Assembly (NCBI RefSeq): GCF_900103695.1
Contig: NZ_FNHF01000003.1
Coordinates: forward strand, 682,001-746,000
DNA: 64,000 bases
Origin: Sediminibacillus halophilus
GTDB lineage: Bacteria > Bacillota > Bacilli > Bacillales > Amphibacillaceae
Reading direction: 5' to 3'
In this document: one piece after another, positions 59,012-64,000 of the stretch
How positions within the stretch are numbered: position 1 is the stretch's first letter
How the letters are laid out: each line of letters opens with the position of its first letter
The notes under the pieces: generated by a model
What the model was told of the DNA's origin: nothing
The model's database searches: none
The model's input: the letters and a program-made list of their open reading frames with translations, nothing else
Program-made: the position numbers and the translations under genes

Positions 59012-59937
59012 GAACAGAATTGACCACTTTATTGGAAAATTACGAACGATACATATACGGTCAGCGGACCAATTTGAAACTGCTTTTATCTGCTGTGCTG
59101 GCAGGAGGACATGTATTGATTGAAGGGGTTCCGGGGACCGGTAAAACCCAAATTGTCCGAACCCTGGCGAAACTGGTCGGCGGGGACTTCAACCGAATCC
59201 AATTCACACCGGATTTGCTGCCGAGCGATATTACCGGCAGCATGGTGTACAGCATGAAGGATGGTAACTTCCAAACGTTGAAAGGACCGATTTTCACCAA
59301 TGTCCTGCTGGCGGATGAAGTCAATCGAACGCCGGCCAAAACCCAGGCCGCACTGTTGGAAGCAATGGAAGAAAAACAAGTGACAATCCAAGGCGAGACA
59401 TATCCGTTACCGGAAGTGTTTTTCGTGGTTGCCACGCAGAATCCGATCGAATACGAAGGGACCTACCCATTGCCGGAAGCACAGCAGGATCGGTTTTTGT
59501 TCAAGCTGGACATTGCTTTTCCGGAATTAGAGGAAGAAAAGCTGGCCGTCAAACAGGCCTTGGAACATCAACCTGCCCAGCAGGAGGCAGAGGCGTTGCT
59601 CGATGTCGAGACGTTTCTGGAAATCCGGCGTGAAATAGAACAAGTCACCATCAGTGACGACGTTTTACATTACACGATGGAGCTGGTCAGACGGACGCGT
59701 GAGAGTGAATCGATCCGCTTTGGAGCGAGTACAAGGGCGGCGATTTCCATTGGCAAAGCGGCAAGGGCTTGGGCATATTTGGCGGACCGGTCCTATGTAA
59801 CACCGGACGATGTCAAAGTGGTGGCCCGCCCTGCATTGCGGCACCGGATTCAATTAGCCCCGCACATAGAATTGGAGGGAGCGACTGTTGACCAGGTCAT
59901 TCAAGAGCTTATTGGGTCGGTTGCTGTTCCAAGATAG
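59008..59937 (+). CDS. MoxR-family AAA+ ATPase
   Basis: ATPase of 309 residues with Walker A GVPGTGKT (about residues 39-46), Walker B VLLADEVNRTPAKTQAALLE, and sensor 1 ATQNPIEYEGTYPLPEAQQD followed by RF. MoxR ATPases act as chaperones that mature or insert cofactors with von Willebrand-type partners; the DUF58 protein encoded next has such a domain. Fourth gene of the operon; translationally coupled to DUF4350 and overlapping DUF58 by 50 bases. Confidence 0.93.
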   Translation: MRTELTTLLENYERYIYGQRTNLKLLLSAVLAGGHVLIEGVPGTGKTQIVRTLAKLVGGDFNRIQFTPDLLPSDITGSMVYSMKDGNFQTLKGPIFTNVLLADEVNRTPAKTQAALLEAMEEKQVTIQGETYPLPEVFFVVATQNPIEYEGTYPLPEAQQDRFLFKLDIAFPELEEEKLAVKQALEHQPAQQEAEALLDVETFLEIRREIEQVTISDDVLHYTMELVRRTRESESIRFGASTRAAISIGKAARAWAYLADRSYVTPDDVKVVARPALRHRIQLAPHIELEGATVDQVIQELIGSVAVPR

Positions 59938-61246
59938 GGGGATTTTGCCAACGAGGCGGCTGTTAGGCATGTATGGTTTGTTTTCGCTGGCCATGACACT
60001 GTTGGCGATCGGCGGGATTGCCTGGAGTTATCTGGCGATGTGCAATGTGTTGTTCCTGGCTGTCAGCCTGCTTGATCTATTGCTGACACCGGGTAAAAGA
60101 GATTTGTCATTTACCCGGGAAATGCCGGAGGAAATGGAGCGGGGAATTCGCTACACGATAACAATCCAGGTAGAAAACCGCTCGCATCGATCGGCGGTTT
60201 TCCGAATGATTGATCGTATCCCGGCAGTCTTTGACCGGCCTTTTCCCTTAACCGGCAGGATAGAAGCAGAGAACGCTGTTCGTGTTAATTACCAAACGAC
60301 AGCCAATGAACGGGGAAAGTACAGGATTGATAAATTATACGTACGTTATTCCGGGATGCTGGGCCTTTGGGAAAAGCAAGTCACCCCGGAGATAGAGGGT
60401 ACGATCCGTGTTATCCCGGATTTAACTGCCACGAAACAATATTTAGAGGGAGCACAGCAATTTTTGCTGTATGAAGGAATGACGGTGCGCAAACGGCAGC
60501 GCGGACAGGGCGAATTCGATAAAATCAGGAGTTATGTCGTTGGGGATGACCCACGGATGATCAACTGGCGTCAAACTGCCAAGCTGCAAGAGGTCATGAC
60601 CAATGAATACCAGCCGGAACACGGTAAGTATGTGGCGATTCTGATTGATTGCGGGCGGATGATGGGGGCGGAGCTTCAAACAGGAAACCGTCTCGAGAAA
60701 GCGTTGGAAGCTGCGATGACAGTCGCCGCCGCTGCCTTGCAAAACGGAGACCATGTATCGGTCGTCGGATTTTCCAAGGATATCCAGGTGTATGTGCCTC
60801 CTGAGAAAGGGATGGCCCATTTGCAAACGATTCTGCATGCCATTTATAACTTGCAAGTAGAAGCCAGTGAATCGAATTACGCAGCGGTTCTACAGTATTT
60901 ACAATCACGACAGAAGAAACGCAGCATGATTTTGCTGTTTTCCGATATTACTGCTTTTCTGCAGGAGGAAAGCGGACTGGTGTATTTAAAACGGCTTCGC
61001 CAGCGCCATCTGTTTTTCATGATCGGCATTGAGGATGAAACCATGCGGACAAGAGCGACACAGTCATCTGACGATGTAAGGCAAGCGATGGTGAAAAGCA
61101 TCGCACAGAAACAGCTTTTATATACAAAGCAGCAAAAAACAAAATGGGAAAGGCAAGGCCTTTCCCTCGTGGAAACGGAAGAAGAACGGCTGGCAGCCTC
61201 CGCTGTTTCCCAATACATGGATGTGATCAATCGAGGATTGCTGTAG
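59888..61246 (+). CDS. DUF58 / von Willebrand-like membrane protein
   Basis: Protein of 452 residues with two N-terminal helices (LFSLAMTLLAIGGIAWSYLA region). A beta domain follows, then the DUF58 core FDKIRSYVVGDDPRMINWRQ, TAKLQEVMTNEYQPEHGKYV and the metal-site-like ILIDCGRMMG of a vWA fold. It is the usual partner of the MoxR ATPase. Start TTG 59888 follows GGAGGGAG and lies inside the MoxR gene. The last 20 bases overlap tail-to-tail with the reverse SpoIIM-like gene. Confidence 0.88.
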   Translation: MTRSFKSLLGRLLFQDRGILPTRRLLGMYGLFSLAMTLLAIGGIAWSYLAMCNVLFLAVSLLDLLLTPGKRDLSFTREMPEEMERGIRYTITIQVENRSHRSAVFRMIDRIPAVFDRPFPLTGRIEAENAVRVNYQTTANERGKYRIDKLYVRYSGMLGLWEKQVTPEIEGTIRVIPDLTATKQYLEGAQQFLLYEGMTVRKRQRGQGEFDKIRSYVVGDDPRMINWRQTAKLQEVMTNEYQPEHGKYVAILIDCGRMMGAELQTGNRLEKALEAAMTVAAAALQNGDHVSVVGFSKDIQVYVPPEKGMAHLQTILHAIYNLQVEASESNYAAVLQYLQSRQKKRSMILLFSDITAFLQEESGLVYLKRLRQRHLFFMIGIEDETMRTRATQSSDDVRQAMVKSIAQKQLLYTKQQKTKWERQGLSLVETEEERLAASAVSQYMDVINRGLL

Positions 61247-62204
61247 CTTCGGGCTGCCGCCTCATCAGCAGTTTGCCGATAATCATATAGGCGACCAACC
61301 CAATGATGGTAATTCCGGCCACCGCATATTTGATTTCCAGTGGCAGGGCGGAAGGCGTGATGAAGCCTTCGATGATGCCGGCAATGACGAACAGCGGTAT
61401 CGTTCCGAGCATCAGCATCACCGAGCGTTTTGCCTGCTGCTTTAATTGCCAGCCGCGGGAAAAGCTGCCGGGAACGAACAGTTTATATCCCATCAACAAG
61501 CCCGCGCCGCCGGCAATAAAAATGGCGGTCAGCTCAACCATTCCATGTGGGACAATAAACGCCCAGAATTCATACGATTTTCCGTAATGCCAGAACAAGG
61601 CAGCCAAGGCGCCGACGATAAAGCCGTTGTAAACGAGTAAATACACGGTTAACAGCCCGAACGTGACTCCTCCGGCAAAAGCCAAGATGGCCACCTGGAT
61701 GTTATTGGTCATAATGGTCGCCGACATATAGGACGAATCGACGGAATTGCTTCCTTCGCCCAGCTGCTCCGGTTCTACGCCTTGCACCATGTCGGCTGGA
61801 AGAATGGCATACAGATGCATGGGGTCATCAGCCACCGCAAGAAAACTGGCTAAGGCACCGAGAAGGAACAGGATCGTGGCGACAACCACTGCTTTCCACT
61901 GCTCGAGGAGCAGTCCGACAAACGTGGTAATGAAAAATTGCCGGATTTGTTTACCGCTGGAGGTTTGGTCTTTATAAAGGATGTTGTGCGATTTGGACAC
62001 AAGCCCGTTCAAGTAAACAGTCACTTCATCGGATGGGAAGTAAGTCTGGCTGTATGATAAGTGCTGGGCTGCTTTTTGATAGAGATGGTGAAACTGGTCG
62101 ATATCCGATCCGTTCGTTTGATTACGTTTATGTAACTTGGAACCGAGCTCCTCGAGTTTCTTCCATTCCTCTCGGTGTTGTTTGACGAATTGTTTTACTT
62201 GCAT
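61227..62204 (-). CDS. SpoIIM-like membrane protein of the MoxR cluster
   Basis: Protein of 325 residues. A soluble helical N-terminus (about 1-85, VKQFVKQHREEWKKLEELGS) is followed by about six membrane helices with FAGGVTFGLLTVYLLVYNGF and FIVPHGMVELTAIFIAGGAG, the stage II sporulation protein M domain. This longer form is common beside RDD/MoxR genes and need not act in sporulation. Start ATG (62204) follows GAGGTGA. It is convergent with DUF58 and divergent from the RDD gene. Confidence 0.88.
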   Translation of the reverse strand: MQVKQFVKQHREEWKKLEELGSKLHKRNQTNGSDIDQFHHLYQKAAQHLSYSQTYFPSDEVTVYLNGLVSKSHNILYKDQTSSGKQIRQFFITTFVGLLLEQWKAVVVATILFLLGALASFLAVADDPMHLYAILPADMVQGVEPEQLGEGSNSVDSSYMSATIMTNNIQVAILAFAGGVTFGLLTVYLLVYNGFIVGALAALFWHYGKSYEFWAFIVPHGMVELTAIFIAGGAGLLMGYKLFVPGSFSRGWQLKQQAKRSVMLMLGTIPLFVIAGIIEGFITPSALPLEIKYAVAGITIIGLVAYMIIGKLLMRRQPEATAILD

Positions 62205-62328
62205 GGGTTCACCTCTGATTGACGGTCCAATCGACCGCACTCTTTGTTTCTATTATAATAATCTTGTAAATAAATAGAAACCGTCCAGCGCTTATTTTTC
62301 CAAATAGAAGAAAAAGGGGGGGGTCATC

Positions 62329-63135
62329 ATCAACAACCAGGAACAGGTAAACATCAAAACACCGGAGTACGTCTCCCTGCAATTTACAACAGCTGGCTTG
62401 GGAAGCCGGGCCGCGGCTTTGATCATTGATCAATTGATTTTAACGGTGGTAAATTTGCTTATTATTCTGTTGGTATTCTTGCTTGATTATGCCCAGATAG
62501 GCAATATTGCGAGCTTGACTGGTTCGACTCTGCCGCTGGCTATTGCGATCATTTTCGTCTTTTTATTGAACTGGGGCTACTTTTTTGCGTCGGAATTTTT
62601 CTTCGGAGGGAAAACCATCGGCAAACGGTTGATGGGAATCAGAGTCGTCCAGGACAACGGGCACAGCATTACTTGGCTGTCCAGCCTGATTCGCAACTTG
62701 ATGCGCATTGTCGATATGCTGCCTGCCAGCTACCTGCTCGGCATGCTCCTGGTATTTTTCCATCCACAACATAAGCGACTCGGCGACATTGTAGCCGGCA
62801 CGATCGTTGTGCATGAGAGCAAAGGGAAAAATAAAAAACAGGCAAAAAGCATCGAAAGAGAAATCGAGGGCAGGGGACTAAGCAAAAACGACTTGAATCT
62901 GGATGAGTGGACGCTTCGTTCTCTCGGCAAAAAAGAATGGGATCTGCTGAAAACTTATGTCACCCGCTTTCATCAGCTTCCCATAGAGGAACGATACCAA
63001 CTTACCCATCAAATGACTGCAGCATTGCTGCCTAAAATCGGCATCGATAAAAACAAGAAAGATATAAGAGAATTGGAGAACATTCTCCTGGTCTTGTATT
63101 TGATTTTGCGGGATGAGTGGGAGTTTGAGTGGTAG
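62329..63135 (+). CDS. RDD-family membrane protein, apparent ATC start
   Basis: RDD protein of about 268 residues. Helices with SRAAALIIDQLILTVVNLLI (the R-D pair), GGKTIGKRLMGIRVV and RLGDIVAGTIVV define the family. A charged C-terminal tail of about 100 residues follows. The conserved N-terminus VNIKTPEYVSLQFTTAG lies before the first standard start in frame (TTG 62398), and the only position with a binding site (eight G, 62316-62323) is ATC at 62329 or 62326. So either ATC is used, or an ATG has changed. Divergent from the SpoIIM-like gene. Confidence 0.8.
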   Translation: MNNQEQVNIKTPEYVSLQFTTAGLGSRAAALIIDQLILTVVNLLIILLVFLLDYAQIGNIASLTGSTLPLAIAIIFVFLLNWGYFFASEFFFGGKTIGKRLMGIRVVQDNGHSITWLSSLIRNLMRIVDMLPASYLLGMLLVFFHPQHKRLGDIVAGTIVVHESKGKNKKQAKSIEREIEGRGLSKNDLNLDEWTLRSLGKKEWDLLKTYVTRFHQLPIEERYQLTHQMTAALLPKIGIDKNKKDIRELENILLVLYLILRDEWEFEW

Positions 63136-63203
63136 AATATTTACTAGAACAGAAATGATTTCAATCTCTTTCTCTACCTCCGATATAAACTAGGGGTGGA
63201 TTG

Positions 63204-63428
63204 ATGGAAATATTTTCTGGATCCGCAAAAGACGCGATACAGTCACAAATGAACGAGATGGCATTACTGTTAGCGAAAATGCTAGGAACCGTGTTTTTAG
63301 CGGGAATGATAGTTGGGGTTTTACTGGAAATAGTCCCTATATCAGTGCCGAGGCAAATCAAAAATTTCTTGATAACCATTGTTTCATTGATAGCTTTTTA
63401 TTATGCAATTCAGTGGTTTCTTGAGTAG
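63204..63428 (+). CDS. Small membrane protein (74 aa)
   Basis: Start ATG 63204 after TAGGGGTGG. Two helices (LAKMLGTVFLAGMIVGVLLEIV and NFLITIVSLIAFYYAIQWFL) joined by a short loop; amphipathic N-terminal part with QSQMNEM. No family recognised. A strong terminator follows at once. Confidence 0.7.
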   Translation: MEIFSGSAKDAIQSQMNEMALLLAKMLGTVFLAGMIVGVLLEIVPISVPRQIKNFLITIVSLIAFYYAIQWFLE

Positions 63429-63429
63429 T

Positions 63430-63463
63430 GGAAATCCGGGCGGCATTTGCTGCCCGGATTTCT
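63430..63463 (+). terminator. Rho-independent terminator
   Basis: Stem GAAATCCGGGC / GCCCGGATTTC with a 10-base loop, followed by TCT. Confidence 0.85.
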
Positions 63464-63513
63464 CTATGGGAAATGCGCTATTTCTTACGGAAGAAGGTCA
63501 ACTTTCCGTTCAA

Positions 63514-64000
63514 GAAGATCAACTAGATCCCGAAGAAGAGCGAAACCCGGAAAAAGAGGATCAACTCGTGGAAAGAAGATCAATTTTACGACCAAGATGA
63601 TCAACTCGCCCCGGAAGAAGAGCGAAACCTGGGAAAAGAGGATCAACTCGTGGAAAGAAGATCAATTTTACGACCAAGATGATCAACTCGCCCCGGAAGA
63701 AGAGCGAAACCTGGGAAAAGAGGATCAACTCGTGGAAAGAAGATCAATTTTACGACCAAGATGATCAACTCGCCCCGAAAGAAGAGCGAAACCCGGGAAA
63801 AGAGGATCGACCCGTGGAAAGAGGATCAACTTTCCGTCCAATAAGATCCATTCGCCCCGGAAGAAGAGCGAAACCCGGGAAAAGAAGATCAACTCGAGGA
63901 AAGAAGATCAACTTTCCGTCCAAGATGATCAACTTTCCGTCCAAGATGATCAACTTTCCGTCCAAGATGATCAACTTCGTCAGGAAGAAGAGCGAAACCC
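63514..64000. repeat. 82-bp tandem repeat array, open at the window end
   Basis: Units of exactly 82 bases begin at 63514, 63596, 63678, 63760 and 63842. The copies starting at 63596 and 63678 are almost identical; the others vary at several bases. Each unit has GATCAACT boxes, the purine-rich block GGAAGAAGAGCGAAACC and a GATCAATTTTACGACCAA box. From 63924 a 21-base sub-unit (GATGATCAACTTTCCGTCC plus AA) repeats three times. 82 is not a multiple of three and no frame with a start stays open through all units, so it is unlikely to be coding. No spacers of CRISPR type. Confidence 0.9.

Noticed and set aside
61227-62204. Assignment as the sporulation gene spoIIM
   Set aside because: The protein has an extra N-terminal domain and sits in a MoxR/RDD cluster; only the membrane domain is shared with SpoIIM, so a sporulation role is not supported.
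63403-63974. Open frames on both strands through the repeat array, rich in Glu/Lys/Arg or in a DGKLII-type repeat
   Set aside because: They arise from the 82-base and 21-base repeats. Frames change with each 82-base unit, none has a convincing ribosome binding site, and the plus-strand one starts inside the preceding gene.
63514-64000. CRISPR array
   Set aside because: Units abut directly without unique spacers, the unit length is 82 or 21 bases, and no cas gene is present.

Overview
This window comes from a low-GC Gram-positive bacterium, almost certainly a member of the Bacillaceae. The ribosome binding sites are strong (AGGAGG type), TTG and GTG starts are common, CcpA (cre)-like and Fur-type operators are present, and the gene content includes ComK, AbrB, SrlM-type sorbitol PTS genes, YesM/YesN-type two-component genes and a tRNA-sensing T-box leader. 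I cannot name the genus; the gene set would suit a soil or halotolerant bacillus that lives on plant polysaccharides.

Layout. (1) 1-7240: end of a cutC gene and a GH29 alpha-L-fucosidase, then a complete sorbitol PTS operon (srlD, srlR, srlM, srlA, srlE, srlB) whose regulator srlR carries an in-frame stop, and a decayed IclR regulator on the other strand. (2) 7241-16985: EcsC-like protein, a zinc-ribbon/PD-(D/E)XK nuclease-like protein, an amino-acid permease, a second cutC followed by a dead remnant of a second fucosidase, a secreted 5'-nucleotidase, and a second orphan nuclease with a RAMA-like C-terminus. (3) 17067-21819: TauE sulfite/anion exporter, formylglycine-generating enzyme, LysR regulator, AbrB-like protein and several small proteins. 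(4) 22164-38616: a galactan-use locus: YesN/YesM-type sensor system (both genes broken as given), ABC sugar importer, GH2, GH53, GH42 and GH35 enzymes. The GH53 endo-galactanase cuts beta-1,4-galactan outside the cell, the ABC importer takes up oligosaccharides, and three different beta-galactosidases finish them inside. (5) 38641-47300: small membrane and lipoproteins, an MFS/TetR pair with its palindromic operator, a Fur-box-controlled ferredoxin-reductase-like protein, a decayed P-loop kinase gene, and a membrane transporter plus amidohydrolase pair. (6) 47503-56124: DUF4352 lipoprotein, CPA1 Na+/H+ antiporter with a frameshifted tail, a GNAT acetyltransferase preceded by a T-box leader, a membrane protein, an NAD-epimerase-like protein, DinB, ComK and an XRE regulator. 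(7) 56230-63428: a membrane-associated MoxR cluster (membrane protein, DUF4129, DUF4350, MoxR ATPase, DUF58, convergent SpoIIM-like, divergent RDD). (8) 63514-64000: an 82-bp tandem repeat array that runs off the end.

Three themes stand out. First, gene decay or sequence error is frequent: nonsense codons or single frameshifts in srlR, the galactan response regulator and kinase, the antiporter tail and a small ORF, plus three clearly dead remnants. Second, several regulatory sites can be read directly: two cre-like sites, a Fur box, a TetR-type palindrome and a T-box in front of an unexpected gene. Third, the most open-ended items are the T-box/acetyltransferase pair, the 82-bp repeat array, the two orphan nuclease-like genes and the MoxR membrane cluster. 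I found no tRNA or rRNA gene, CRISPR array, prophage or intact insertion sequence.
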